Source: Emiliania huxleyi CCMP1516 (Eukaryota > Haptophyta > Isochrysidales > Noelaerhabdaceae). From it: DNA of 64,000 bases. The notes beneath the pieces were generated by a model. That model was not told the DNA's origin and made no database searches. It saw only the letters and a program-made list of their open reading frames with translations. Below, in pieces: positions 39,766 to 50,678 of the stretch. The DNA lies in contig NW_005199363.1 of the NCBI RefSeq assembly GCF_000372725.1, positions 259,031 through 323,030 on the forward strand, read 5' to 3'. The position numbers were made by a program, and so were the translations under genes. How positions within the stretch are numbered: the first letter of the stretch is position 1; every line of letters starts with the position of its first letter.

Positions 39766-41631
39766 ATGACTCTGCCTGGTGTGGGCTGCGCTGCGGCAGA
39801 GGATTTGTACACTGATTCGAACGCGGATTTGCAGAACACGGAGCCAGCTGAGGCGGCGTCGACCGCTCCCTTTCTTGTGGCTGACGCGCCGGCTGAGTCC
39901 GAGCGCTCGTCACTGCTCGCCCTGATCACCGCGTTGGTGCTTGGGATGGGCGGTGTGTATGTGTACTCCCTCTGCCGATCATCACCCGCCTCCGAAGCGG
40001 GGGAGGCGCAGGCGGAAATTGATGGCGAAGCGGGGAAGGCGCACGCAGAAATCGATGGAAGCCTCAGCGAAGCAGCGGCGGCGATGGTGGCAGAGGCGGC
40101 GGCTGCGGCAGAGGCGGCGGCGGCGGCTGCAGCCAAGGCGGCAGAGGAGCCGGCGGCGGTCGAGGCAGAGGCTGCGGCGGGTGGAGAGGCCGCAACGGAT
40201 AAAGTTGCGTTTGAGGCGGCGCGTCTCCTCCTGCACACGAATTTGGACGTTGTAGCTGTGGCCACGGCGGTGGCTGAGAAGGCAGCCGCCGAGGCGGAGG
40301 CTGCAGAGGCGGAGGCTGCAGCCGTGGCTAAGGCGGAGGCGGAGGCCGTAGAGGCGGTGAGGGTGGCGGAGGCGGCGGCTGCGGAGGCGGCGAGGGTGGC
40401 GGCGGATTGGGCAGCGGCGGCGAGGGTGGCGGCGGGCTGGGCAGCGTCGGCGAGGGCTGCGGAGGCGGCGGCAGCTGCCAAGGCAGCCGAGGAGAAGGCA
40501 GCAGCACAGAGAGAGGCCGAGGCGGCCGCATTCTCGGCGAGGGCGGCGGCGGCGGCGGCTGTGGCCAAGGCGGCGGCGGAAGCGGCGGCGGCTGCCGAGG
40601 CGGCGTGGTTGGCGGACAAGGATGCGGAGGACGAGGCGGCGGAAGAGGCGGCGGCACAAGAGGACGAGGAGGCTGCAGCGGCCGAAGAGTTGGCCTATGC
40701 CACGCGTCTACCTGCCGCGGCGGAAGCGGTGTCACATCCGGCGGCTGCGCACCTTCAGCAGCCCGACGCGCTGATACGGTGGGCGAGGGCGGCGGCCGGG
40801 GAGGAAGTGACGGCAGAGGAAGCTGCGGCGGCGGCTGCGGCGGAGGTGGCGGCGGCGGAAGCGGCGGCGGCGGTGGTGGCGGCAGCGGAGGTGGACGCGG
40901 CGGAGGTGGCAGCGGAGGCGGCGGCCGCGCGGGAGGAGGCTCAGCAGTATTGGGCGGCGGCGGAGGCGGCGGCGGAGGAGGAGGCGGCGGCGGAGGCGAC
41001 GGCGGCGGCGGAGGAGGGGGAGGAGGGGGAGGGGACGCTGGCGGCGCTGGCGGAGTCGGAGCCCGCCGAGGAGGTGCGAGGCGGTGCTGGCGAGGCGGCG
41101 AGGGCGGCGGTGCGGCCGGTTGCTTTGGACGCGCATCGTGTCGGCCGAGTCGCAACGGATTGGGCTTCTGTGCCATAGGCGGTCGTTCGGATCGTCGGGC
41201 ACGCCCCTTCGGGCGAGACGAAAGGCTCGCAGCCCGGCTCGCCAAGCTGGGGGCGGCAGCACGTCGTCTACGAGATGCGAGTGGAGGGCGTGCCCGCCGT
41301 GGCGCCCGCCGACGGCGCTGCAGCAGCAGGCGGCGGCGCGGCAGAATGCAGCGGCCAGCCAGAGGCGGTGGCGTGGGGGGTGTCGAGGCGCTTCTCGCAG
41401 TTCGTGCGTCTGCACGACGAGCTGCTCTGCAGTCACGCGCCCGAAGTGCGCGCGAGCGGGTGCAGGCTTCCCGCCAAGTTCCGCCTCCCGACACTTCTCC
41501 CGACGGCCGCCGATCTCGCGGCGGAGGGAGCCGACCGGATGGGGCCGCTGCAGGCGTACCTCGACTGCGTGGTGGCGAGCGAGGCGCTCCGTGCGGCGCC
41601 CGCGACACGGCGCTTCCTCGGGGCCGATTAG
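39766..41631 (+). CDS. Membrane-anchored Ala-rich coiled-coil protein with C-terminal PX domain
   Basis: Start at ATG 39766 (MTLPGVGCAAAEDLYTDSNA). One membrane segment SLLALITALVLGMGGVYVYS is followed by about 350 residues of Ala/Glu-rich heptad-like sequence (AEAAAAAEAAAAAAAKAAEE and similar). A splice near 41090-41178 (acceptor CCATAG; without it the frame stops there) leads to HVVYEMRVEG, AVAWGVSRRFSQFVRLHDEL, LPAKFRLPTL, MGPLQAYLDCVVASEAL and ATRRFLGAD. This is a PX domain: Y-e..V....W.V.RR.s.F..Lh, LP.k, L..YL, FL. PX domains bind phosphoinositides, so the protein may tether a membrane to endosomal or other PI-rich membranes. If the splice is wrong there are two genes. Confidence 0.6.
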
Positions 41632-41920
41632 AGCCCGGAGCGGGCCACGCTGCAGGAGGAGTTAGGTGTGTCCTAGGAGGGGGGGGGGTTGTTGATCGAG
41701 CGCGGAGAGAGCGGATCCTCGCGTTCGGCCGTGTCGCCGCGCCCCAAGATGGCGCTAGGCCGCGCGCCGTGCTGTGCGCGAGGCGCGCCGTGTGCGGTTG
41801 TGCGCGCGGCGGCGTATGTGTTTGTTACTGCCGAGGTACCGTATTGGCAGCCCCATGAGTACGTATGTGTTAATGTATGAGTATAGTGCGTAGAGCCGTG
41901 GACTCTCGACTCTCGTGGAC

Positions 41921-41971
41921 GTGGACATGGACATGGACATGGACATGGACATGGACATGGACATGGACATG
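41921..41971. repeat. (ATGGAC)n hexanucleotide repeat
   Basis: About eight perfect ATGGAC units (Met-Asp in one frame) between the PX gene and the decayed ankyrin gene. No clear coding role. Confidence 0.85.
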
Positions 41972-42094
41972 GTCCCGCTGCCCTCCTCATTCGGCGGAGG
42001 GTCGCCGGCAGATTCGGCGGGAGGCGCTGCTCCTCCGCTGCGCGGTCGCCTCGCCCTCCCCTCGCCCTCCCCCCCCCCCTCCACAAACGCCACA

Positions 42095-42860
42095 CAAACC
42101 TACCGTCCTGGATGCGCCTCTTGCCACTCTCGGATCTGCCTGCGCAGCATGTGGTGCGAGAAGAGCCCTGTGTACTCGAGCGCCTCGCCCGTCATCGGGT
42201 TCGTCGACTTGGTCGCCAGCTGGCGGCGTACGTCAGCGCGGTGCTGCATCGCTCCTCTGCTTGTTGATATTCGCCCCGCGCCGCAGCAGCAAGTCGACCA
42301 CCCGCTCGTGGCCGTTGTCGGCGGCACACATCAGCGCGGTCCAGCCGTCGCTGTCCTGCAAGTCGACCTCCGCGCCGCGCTGCAGCAGCAGCTCGACCGC
42401 CCGCTCGTGGCCGTTGTTGGCGGCGATCATAAGCACGGTGAAGCCGTCGCTGGCCTGCTTGTTGACATCCGCGCTGCACTGCAGCAGCAGCGGCAGCTCT
42501 CGACCGCCCGCTCGTGGCCGTTGTCAGCGGCGTACATCAGCGCGGTCCAGCCGACGCTGTTATGCAAGTCGATCTCTGCGCCGCGCTGCAGCAGCAGCTC
42601 GACCACCCGCTCGTGATGGGGAAGTATATATCAGCGCGGTGAGGCCGCCGCTGCTCTGCAGGTTGACATCCGCGCCGCGCCGCGCTGCAGCAGCAGCTCG
42701 ACCGCCCGCTCTTGGCCTTGGCGGGCGGCGCCCATCACGGTGCTGCCGCTCACATCGCGAGTTGCACGTTGACCCGCCCTTTGCTCTCAAGCCACGCCAA
42801 CAGCGCCGCCTCATCGCCTCGTCTCGCCGCTGTCCACACCGCTGTCCACGTATGATAGTA
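42095..42860 (-). pseudogene. Decayed ankyrin/U-box gene (relative of 28.4-30.4 kb)
   Basis: On the minus strand, ankyrin units such as GHERAVELLLQRGAEVDLQD and DGWTALMCAADNGHERVVDL are spread over at least three frames. They are followed directly by TKSTNPMTGEALEYTGLFSH and HMLRRQIREWQEAHPGR, the second half of a U-box. The first half of the U-box (the CPI...D.V...G region) is missing, and one stretch reads CRCCCSADVNKQ where a repeat frame slips. The nearest intact relative in the window is the 667-aa ligase, with the same GHER.VELLLQRGA unit. Very short introns could explain part of the frame changes, but not the missing half domain. Confidence 0.6.
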
Positions 42861-42933
42861 AGAAAAGACGTGAAGGGTGGGCCAGCAGAAGAGTATGAAG
42901 AAAGGATAGTAACATATGTGCGCTCTTCACTCA

Positions 42934-43524
42934 TCACAGCTCGTCCCGGTCAACGGCGCGCGAGTGCATCGAGAGGATCGAGCCCTCGTTGGCGGCGGAG
43001 CCGACCGACCAGGTGGAGAGGAAGGCGCCCGCAGCCTCTATGTCCAGGTGTCCAGTGTAGCCGCCCGCCTCGTCCTCCGACGCGCCCGCCGGCGCGGGCG
43101 CGTCCGCCATCTGCAGCGTGCTCGGGTCGATGGAGTGGTCGAAGCGCAGCGCGGCGACGACGGAGCTCGCGTCGCCGCGCGCCTCCTCGGTCGGGTCGAA
43201 GAAGACGGCCACCTTGCGCAAGTCGGAAAAGTCGTACATGAGCCGATTCCGCGTCTCGACGGGGGCGCCGCCGCTGTCGGGCGTAAACATGCCTCTCTCC
43301 CAGTAGGCGAGCAGCGGCCGCTCGTGCGGATACGCCACAAACTCGCCGACTCCCTGAAACCGGCCCGAGATACCGCCGACGCTGAAGACTGTCGCCTTCC
43401 GAATGCTCCACTTTCCGAGGAGGTACTCTCGCAGCTCGCCGCCAGTGCTAGGCCTCGCAAAGCCGGTTGGCGCCGGCCGCTTGTACGACGCCTCGAACTG
43501 CGCAAAGGCGTCGTCGTCCGACAT
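42934..43524 (-). CDS. DUF6314-like protein
   Basis: Start taken at MSDDDAFAQFEASYKRPAPT (43524). An upstream in-frame Met (43587) would add MSSSLLSLSLVALTPRATPP, a possible targeting peptide. The body reads LREYLLGKWSIRKATVFSVG, GRFQGVGEFVAYPHERPLLA, YWERGMFTP, RLMYDFSDLRKVAVFFDPTE, LRFDHSIDPSTLQ and AFLSTWSVGSAANEGSILSM. This follows the DUF6314 layout of small beta-rich proteins (LlG.W...R, G.f.G.a.F, Y.E.G, Y.f....v.v.F, W.v). Biochemical role unknown. Single exon of 196 aa; divergent from the CobW gene. Confidence 0.6.
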   Translation of the reverse strand: MSDDDAFAQFEASYKRPAPTGFARPSTGGELREYLLGKWSIRKATVFSVGGISGRFQGVGEFVAYPHERPLLAYWERGMFTPDSGGAPVETRNRLMYDFSDLRKVAVFFDPTEEARGDASSVVAALRFDHSIDPSTLQMADAPAPAGASEDEAGGYTGHLDIEAAGAFLSTWSVGSAANEGSILSMHSRAVDRDEL

Positions 43525-43641
43525 GCGCGGCGGCGTGGCTCGCGGCGTCAGGGCGACCAGCGAGAGCGAGAGCAGAGAACTCGACATCGAGATCTATCAC
43601 CAGAGCAAGCGGGAAGAGGAGCTGGCTCGGAGGTGGGGTCG

Positions 43642-43651
43642 AAAAAGAATT
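43642..43651 (-). promoter_or_regulatory. AATTCTTTTT motif upstream of DUF6314 gene
   Basis: Minus-strand decamer, 54 bases before the distal Met (43587) and 117 before the chosen one (43524). Confidence 0.4.
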
Positions 43652-43812
43652 TCCGCGCGCGGTAAGTATGACAGAAAACGAAGGCAGAAAAAGAAACACC
43701 TTGCAGCAGCTCGGCTCTCTGTCGGCGAGGGCGGTCCCCGGTCGCCACCGTTCACGCCTCGCTGCGCCTTTACCGCTACCGCTAGAGGCGCTAGCAGGCC
43801 GCCCGCTGTCCC

Positions 43813-45652
43813 ATGGCCATCCCCAAGTGTGGTGACGAGGCCTGCCTCGACGCCGACTGCGACGCGGCGCGCGCTCCGGTCTCGCTCTCGCAGACCGAGA
43901 AGGCGACCCTGCTCGGCCTCGTCGCGGAGGCCGACGGCGCGAGCGGGCCGGTCGCCTTCTCGGCGCGCGAGCGGCTGGTGGGTGACTACACAAAGGGCAC
44001 AAACTTCGGGCGGGACACGCACGAGTCCGCGCTCGGCAGCACCGTGACCAGCGTGCGCCTCTCTGTCGACGAGATTGACTTGCTCGTCTCGCGGCTCGGC
44101 TCGTCCGAGTCGCCGCTCGCCTCCTCGCTGGCTGGCAAGCTGACGCTGCTGCGGCTGGCGCTGGCCCCGCCGGCGGAGGAGCCCGACCTGGCCGCGGTGG
44201 CTGCCTCGGTCGGCCTCGGCGCCTTGGCCGCAGGAGAGAGGCCGAGCATTGTCCCCGTGACTGTGCTGACGGGATGCCTCGGCGCCGGCAAGACGACGGT
44301 CATACGCTCGCTGCTGCGCCAGCTGCCGGAGGGGTACAGCTGCGCGTGGCTCAAGAATGAGTACGGCGACGCTGGTGTGGACCGCGTTGTTGCGCAGGAC
44401 TCTCGCGTCGAGGTGCGGGAGATAGTCAACGGCTGCTTGTGCTGCACCAAGGTCGGCGAGCTGGCGGACGCCCTCCGCGCGTTGCACGAGCTCAACCCCC
44501 ACCGCATCCTCGTGGAGGCGAGCGGGTCTGCGATGCCTGGCCCTCTCGTGTGGGAGATCGAGAAGGTCTGCGACATCGTGCGCGTCGACGGCGTCGTGAC
44601 GGTCGTCGATTGCGCCAACTTCGCGCGCATAAACAACTTCACGCACACCGCAAAGATCCAGGCAAAGTGCACCGACCTGATCCTGCTCAACAAGGTGGAG
44701 CTGGCGGGCGAGCGCCTTCTCGACGACGTGCTCGTCAAGAGACGCCGAGATCTGCCCGAGATCCCCCCGAGATCGGCCGATGTCAGCCCGAGGTCTCCCG
44801 AGAGGGCGGGCGCTCGGCGCCAGCACGAGCCAAGTGGTTAGCGCAGCTGCTCATACTAGTGGATGACTCACTCATTCATCAGGTGCTCGACGACCTACAC
44901 GAGCTCGTGCCGGAGGCGCCCAAGGTGCCGACGCGGGGCGAGCGTGCGACCATCGACCCAGCGCTCGTCTTTGGGCTCGACACGGCGCTCTGGCGCAGCA
45001 GCGAGGGCGGCGCAGTGCGGCCGGCGAGTCTGGAGGAGGAGGCGCACATGGCGGAGGACGCCGAGTGCTTCCACGCCCTCCCCGACAGGCTGCCAGGCGG
45101 GTGGAGCGCGGACCGCACGAGCCTCGAGGCGCTGATGCGTGCGGCGCCGCCAGACGACCTGCACCCGCAGCACGGGAGCGGTTCCCTCTCACTGTGAACG
45201 GCGTCTCCTCACACCTCGAGCTGTGAACAGGTACCGCTCCAAGGGAGTGGTGCCTCTCAGCTTCGAGGAGGCGGCGGCGGAGGCGGCGCGGCAGGGCCTC
45301 GCGCCGTGCTGGGAGGAGGGGGAGGGCGGCTCCAGGAGACAGCGTCGTGGCTCCTCATCACTGTGGCCAGCGTCTCTTCACACCTCCAGCTGTGAACAGG
45401 CTTGGAGACACGTGGTGGCTCTTCAACGGCGTCGCGGGGCGGCTTACCCTCGAGCCGCTGCTGCACACGGCGGGCCCGACCTCGCTCGTCTTCATGGGGC
45501 GGAACCTCAAGCAGCGCATGCCAAAGATCGAGGCGGCCCTCCGGCTGCCGGCAGGCACGGTGACCAACGTGTACGCCACGGCGCCGCCCGTGCTCTTTGG
45601 GGAGCGGCTCATCACGTGCGGGGTGGCAAAGGGGCTGGCGGCGCCAGAATGA
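43813..45652 (+). CDS. COG0523 / CobW-family GTPase (metal chaperone type)
   Basis: Start MAIPKCGDEACLDADCDAAR at 43813. An N-terminal region of about 140 aa precedes the G domain. The Walker A motif is VTVLTGCLGAGKTTVIRSLL, and the metal-binding motif of the family is IVNGCLCCTK (CxCC). Then HRILVEASGSAMPGPLVWEI, GVVTVVDCANFARI and LILLNKVELAG (NKxE/D). Intron 1 (about 44714-44882) has a duplicated GTGCTCG at both borders. Introns 2 and 3 are the 37-nt introners at 45194-45230 and 45363-45399; removing each keeps the frame (SLSL/YRSKGVV and SSL/LGDTWW). The CobW C-terminal domain includes YRSKGVVPLSFEEA and ITCG near the end; stop at 45652. ZNG1-type members deliver zinc to metalloenzymes. 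Confidence 0.85.
45194..45230 (+). repeat. 37-nt introner copy in CobW gene (copy 1)
   Basis: Starts GTGAACGGCGTCTCCTCACA and ends GCTGTGAACAG. Length and most bases match the intron unit of the 34.3-35.9 kb array. Its removal is required by frame, because the YRSKGVV block is in a different frame from the preceding exon. Confidence 0.85.
45363..45399 (+). repeat. 37-nt introner copy in CobW gene (copy 2)
   Basis: Starts GTGGCCAGCGTCTCTTCACA and ends GCTGTGAACAG, again exactly 37 nt. Splicing shifts to the frame of GDTWWLFNGVAGRLTLEP, which continues to the stop. Confidence 0.85.
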
Positions 45653-46787
45653 GTGTGCGTGAGATGCGCGCCAGGGGAGGCGGTCAAGGCTCAAGCATGG
45701 TGGAACAAAGGAACAAAAATATGCCACCCCACTCCGCCCAGAGGTGAGAGGACAGAAAAAAGAATTGCTTTAGAAGAAAAACGAGCACGCATATTCTCCC
45801 CCCGAAACACACAACCACCCCTCGTCCCTGCATGGCCTCGCAGAGGCGCGTCTTCAACTTCATCCCCTCCTCCGCCCCTCCCTCCACGGCACGCGCCCGG
45901 AGATCCGTTCAAGGATGGTGCTAACCTCCTAACCACCCCTTCAGCCACTTTCGTAGCCGCAGGCCCGTCTTCCGGCTTCACGTGGAATAGTGTACGGAAG
46001 TTGTGGCCGCACCCATATGGCAAGCTGCTAGCGTGGGGAAACGCTCCGTCCCGAGCGACTCGAGAGGGACCCCTACCGCTTGCCAGTGGTGTGTCACTGT
46101 TATTGCCCGTTGTTTGGCCATCCGAGCCACCATCCTCAAGGCGCCTCCCTCCATCCCGAGCAGCGCTCCCGCCATTTCCGCTTCCTGCTACTCCAACTAG
46201 TCGCATGACGATCGGCCGTCGATCCCGAGGCACGAGGGTCGTCGGTTGGCTCACCACTCACACTTGCTGGGCACCAACCTTTGGGTCCAGATGCCGATCC
46301 CTCTACAAACGAGGGAAGAGGGACGCCTCGCGATACTACGGAGGGCCTCGACCAGGACACTTGCTGGTCAGACCACTCCAATCACTACCACAAGTGTCTC
46401 GACCCACATACACACTGGATGTGGGCCCTGGTCAGTCCCAGGTCCGGGTGCGGGGTCGCCCACACCAGCACCCAGTCCGCTCTAAAGCCGCCCTTGTCGT
46501 CGAGGGAATAGACCCAATCCGGCCCGCCTTTCCCCTCGGTCGGGCGGGCGGGTGTCACCCCATTCAGCTCGTCGAGGACGAGGTCCGCGGCCCGCATCGA
46601 TGCCAGGTCCTCGTGGCCGACTATGCGCTGCGGCACCACCCCCATCTCGGTCCCCATCACCGTGGACGCGTCCGTGGCTAAGATCAGCGTCGGTCGCTGG
46701 GTGTTGCGCAGTTTTTCTCTGTTTGCACCCCGAGCTCTTGCGAGCCGTCGGTCGGCGAGAAGCTCGCAGACGCGCGAGTTAACGACG
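45653..46787. other. Upstream of phosphoglycerate mutase; no supported gene
   Basis: An AATTCTTTTT decamer lies on the minus strand at 45757-45766. Minus-strand frames such as GHEDLASMRAADLVLDELNG (about 46.6 kb) and GPDWVYSLDDKGGFRADWVL are protein-like but have no recognised family and are broken into pieces. They could be a decayed element or exons of an unknown gene. Confidence 0.35.
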
Positions 46788-49700
46788 ATGACGTACAAGA
46801 GAGCGTGCCTGATAGTCATCGACGGCTGGGGCTCGCGCGACGAGTCGTACGGCAACGCCATCATGGAGGCGGAGACGCCCGTCATGGATGCGTTCAAGGA
46901 GGACTCTGACCACTACGGCATCATCGGTGCAGCGGGACTGTATGTCGGCCTGCCAGATGGCACGATGGGCAACTCGGAGGTCGGGCACCTGACAATCGGT
47001 GCCGGCGCGGTCGACTACCAGGACCTCGTCAAGATCAACAAATCCATCTCAGAGAAGACTCTCTCGACGAGGCCAGCCCTTGTCGACGCGTGCAAAGCGG
47101 CAAACGCTGGCACAGGGCGGCTGCACCTGTGGGGCCTGCTGAGCGACGGCGGCGTGCACAGCCACAACCAGCACATCTACGCGCTCATCGAGGCCATCAA
47201 GGGCGAGGGCGTCAAGGAGCTCTTCCTCCACTGCTGCATGGACGGGCGCGACACGGCACGTCTCCTGCAGCGGACGTGCGGCCTTTCCTGGACCCTTCCC
47301 AGACGTCGCTGCGCGGATCCTAGGCGCCGACGTCGGGCGGCGGCTACATGAAGGAGCTCGAGGACAAGCTGGCCGAGCTCAACTACGGCAAGGTCGCCTC
47401 AGTCATGGGGTGAGAGGCCTCACGCGCTCCGATGACACTTTGTGCCACTCGGCTCCCTCTCTCCCCCGGCGTCGCGGCACAGCCGCCCGTGCGAGGCAGC
47501 GGCACGCGGCCAGTGCGACGCCCTCTCTCCCTCTCTGGCACCTCCCGGTCTCCAGCCCCGGAGGTCTCCACCCCGCACCGCCACACGCGCGCCCGCCCCG
47601 ATCTCCTGCCTCTCCCCTCCCACCAAGGCGGTACTATGCCATGGACCGCGACAAGCGGTGGGAGCGCGTCCAAAAGGCATACGACGTGATGTGCCGCGCG
47701 AGCGGGGGGGAGGCGAAGTGGGCGGGCGAGTACGACAAGGAGGTCAAGGCCTACGATGTCGAGGCCGGCAAGGTCAAGGACCTCATCGAAGCGATGCACG
47801 GCCAAAACATGACGAGAGCTCCTCGGACCGCCGGCGGAGCCCGCCTTCGCGGAACCTGCTCGGAGCCTTCGTGTAGGGCAAAAGATGACGGACGAGTTCA
47901 TCGAGCCCACGGGCGCGGCTGCCTGGGCGGCTCTCCGCCCTCCCTGTCGGGGGTCCACCCAGATCCGCCGCGACCTGCCTGTAGGGGTGTGCCCCGGCGG
48001 CGGCATCGCGGATGGCGACGTCTTCGTCTGCTTCAACTTTCGCGCGGACCGAGCGAAGGAGATGTTCGAGTGAGCCGCCGCAGCTGCTCGAGTGTCCACG
48101 CTCTCCCCTCGCCGACACGCGTCCATTCCACGCCACACGCTTGCCGACACACGCTTGCCGACACCCGCGCCAACATGCTTTGTCACCGCGCCTGCCGACA
48201 CGCATGCCGACAAGGTTTGCCGTCACGCGCCAGCTTGCACGGTGCCCCGCAGGTGCATCGCGGTGAAGCCGCTCTTCGACTCTGCAGTCGAGCGGAAGCC
48301 CGGCAGTGCCGTCTCGAGGAGCAGGCTCTCCGGAGATTGCGATGACCCGAGGCAGCCCGGGGCTAGGCATGACCATCTCGATGACGAAGCTATCGGCGCA
48401 GTTTGCAGACCTCGGCATCCCGACCATCTTCCCTCCGGGCTCGTCATCCAACGGGCTGAGCGAGACGGTGTCGAAGCTCGGGCGGACGCAGTGCCGCTCA
48501 CCCGCACTCTCACGGAGTGGCGACTGACCTCTCGTCCATTCGTAATCAGGCTCACGCAGTACCACTCCGCAGAGACGGAGAAGTTCGCGCACGTCACCTT
48601 CTTCTTCAACGGCGGGCGCGAGGCGCCCTTCGAGGGGGAAGTGCGGCAGCTGGAGGACTCGCCCAAGGTGGGGAGATAGGGGGAGATATGGGGGGATATG
48701 AGGGGGGAGGTGCGGCAGCTGGAGGACTCGCCCAAGGTGGGCGAGAGAGAGAGAGCGGCCCCAGGCACGACCTTCAACAGATCACTCTCGGCACGCAGTG
48801 TCGTCGCCACTGCTCCGGCTAGGTCGCAACCCACCACCTCCCCACATCTCCCCACATCTCCCCACATCTCCCCACATCTCCCCGCATCTCCCCACATCTC
48901 CCCACATCTCCCCACATCTCCCCACATCTCCCCACATCTCCCCACATCTCCCCACATCTCCCCCTCCAGGTCGCGACCTACGACCTCGCGCCAAAGATGA
49001 CGGTCGAGAAGGTCGCCAACAACATGGTGGCCGAGATCGAGGCGGGCAAGCACACCTTCCTCGTCTGCAACCTCGCCGCACCCGACATGGTCGGCCACAC
49101 CGGCATCTACGAAAAGGCCACAGCCCGACTGACTCCCCCCGATCCCCCACCCTCACCCGCCCCCCCGAACCATGACCATTAGGCTTCTACGACAAGGATG
49201 ACACTAGAGCCCCACCGCCCAGACGCCCAGACACGCCGCACACGCACATGCACACGCACATGCGCATGCACACGCACATGCACATGCGCATGCACAACAA
49301 CACGCACATGCGCATGCACATGCAAAACAACATGTGCATGCACATGCACATGTCCTCCACCCGCACCCCCACGCTCTCCCCACAATCGCGCCCCCCCAAG
49401 CTGGCCGCGGCTCGAGCCAGCCGCAGCCGCTCCCTTCTAAGGCGATGATTGCAGCCGCGCACACCGACGAGTGCATCGGCAAGATTGCGGCCGCGTGCAA
49501 AGAGGCACCCCCCCTCCGCCACCCCCTCCGCCACCCCCCAACCCCCTCCGCGTACCCTCCTCCTCCGAGCGCGTCGCCCCCGACACGCCCCGACATGCTC
49601 CCGACACGCCCCGACATGCTCCTGGCGCACCCCGACATGCCTCCGGCGCACCGTGACATGCCTCCGACGCACCGGGTCTGCAGAAGGGCGTCGGCCTCTT

Positions 49701-49932
49701 CATCACCGCGGACCACGGCAACTGCGAGACGATGCTGACGGAGGAGGGCAAGCCAATGACCTCGCACTCGTGCACGCCGGTCCCCTTCGTCTGCCAGACG
49801 GGCGAGAAGAAGGTGAAGCGTTCGGTGGCGGACCGGAAGGACGCGGGCGTCGCCGACATTGCGCCGACGATGCTGACGTACATGGGCATCCCGGTGCCCA
49901 AGGAGATGACCGGCGAGTCGTGGATCGACTGA
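46788..49932 (+). CDS. gpmI: Cofactor-independent phosphoglycerate mutase (iPGM)
   Basis: Start [20 protein letters not shown] at 46788 (metal-binding Asp in IDGWG). The catalytic Ser is in [30 protein letters not shown] and [10 protein letters not shown] follow. Later exons give [111 protein letters not shown] and [19 protein letters not shown], ending [10 protein letters not shown] at 49932. All metal ligands I know for the alkaline-phosphatase-like fold are visible. The enzyme interconverts 3- and 2-phosphoglycerate in glycolysis. About ten introns, several full of tandem repeats (48.64-48.74, 48.84-48.96, 49.23-49.35 kb). Some middle exon borders (47.8-48.5 kb) are uncertain. Confidence 0.9.
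48641..48741. repeat. 32-bp direct repeat at iPGM exon end
   Basis: GTGCGGCAGCTGGAGGACTC plus twelve bases occurs at 48641-48672 and 48710-48741, spacing 69. Copy 1 is the true exon end (VRQLEDSPK, then a GT donor). Copy 2 lies in the intron, or could act as a nine-codon microexon. Confidence 0.85.
48838..48964. repeat. 12-bp minisatellite CCCCACATCTCC in iPGM intron
   Basis: About ten near-perfect units. It is bracketed by GGTCGC(A/G)ACC copies at about 48821 and 48969, the second being the exon acceptor. The same word appears in introns of the TRPM gene (about 3735-3752) and as GGGGAGATATGG in the lipase gene (about 33265-33290). Confidence 0.85.
49226..49346. repeat. CACACGCACATGC-type repeat in iPGM intron
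   Basis: Alternating purine-pyrimidine repeats of CACGCACATGCA/CATGCGCATGCA type, a sequence class prone to Z-DNA. It lies between the GHTGIYEK exon and the [10 protein letters not shown] exon. Confidence 0.8.
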
Positions 49933-50678
49933 GCGGCGAGCGGCAGGCCGGCGGAGCTATACAGGCGTTGGAGCTATACAGGGGGGCGCCGGCCGCCGCC
50001 GACTACAGACAGAGAGCTGTGCTTTGCGAGGGCCTTCGGCCGTTGTGGTGTTACTGCGGGCGCTGGTCGCGGGGCGAGGAGAGAGAGAGAGAGGGCAGAG
50101 GAAGCACGCTGCGGGAGAGCGAGAGAGAGAGGGGGCCGTCCCCGATGCGGAGAGCGCGGGCCGGAGTCCGAGTCGCGGAGGAAGGGGGCAGGATTCAGGG
50201 GAGCCGGAGAGAGTGCAGGTGTGGATCATGTATCATCATCGCGGATCGGCGCGGGTGGTCGTCTGGTCGGTCGTTGAAGGAGGTGTGCAAAGAGGTGAGG
50301 TATTGAGATGAGGAGTTCAGAGAAAAAGTTTTCGTGTGGGCTCCCCGACACTTCCGACGACCGTCGCTCAGCGGCCCGTGTGCGTGTCAGGTGTCACACC
50401 CCCACATCTCTCTCGAGTCTCGCATTTCGTGTATATCGGGTATTATCGTGATTCGTGTATCTCGACGAATTAAATCGGCGAGGGCGGGAAAACAAAAAAC
50501 ACGTACCGGCGCCTTCGGAACTGTCAACTGAGTACACGTAGAGTTTGTAGAGTAGCGGCGCGGACCGGGCGGTGCGTGCTGTTTCGAGCTGCAACTCGCT
50601 GCCGCAGCCGCGACAGTGCCCGCCCAGTGAAGAGCACGCGGCACATGACTAGGCCGATCTCAGGGTCGCCCGCCCGTG
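49933..50678. other. Intergenic region between convergent genes
   Basis: GA-rich stretches around 50080-50140, otherwise nothing recognisable. Presumably 3' UTRs. Confidence 0.4.

Noticed and set aside
40328-41858. Long Pro- or Gly-rich frames on both strands
   Set aside because: They are shadows of the Ala/Glu-rich repeat of the PX-protein gene in other frames.
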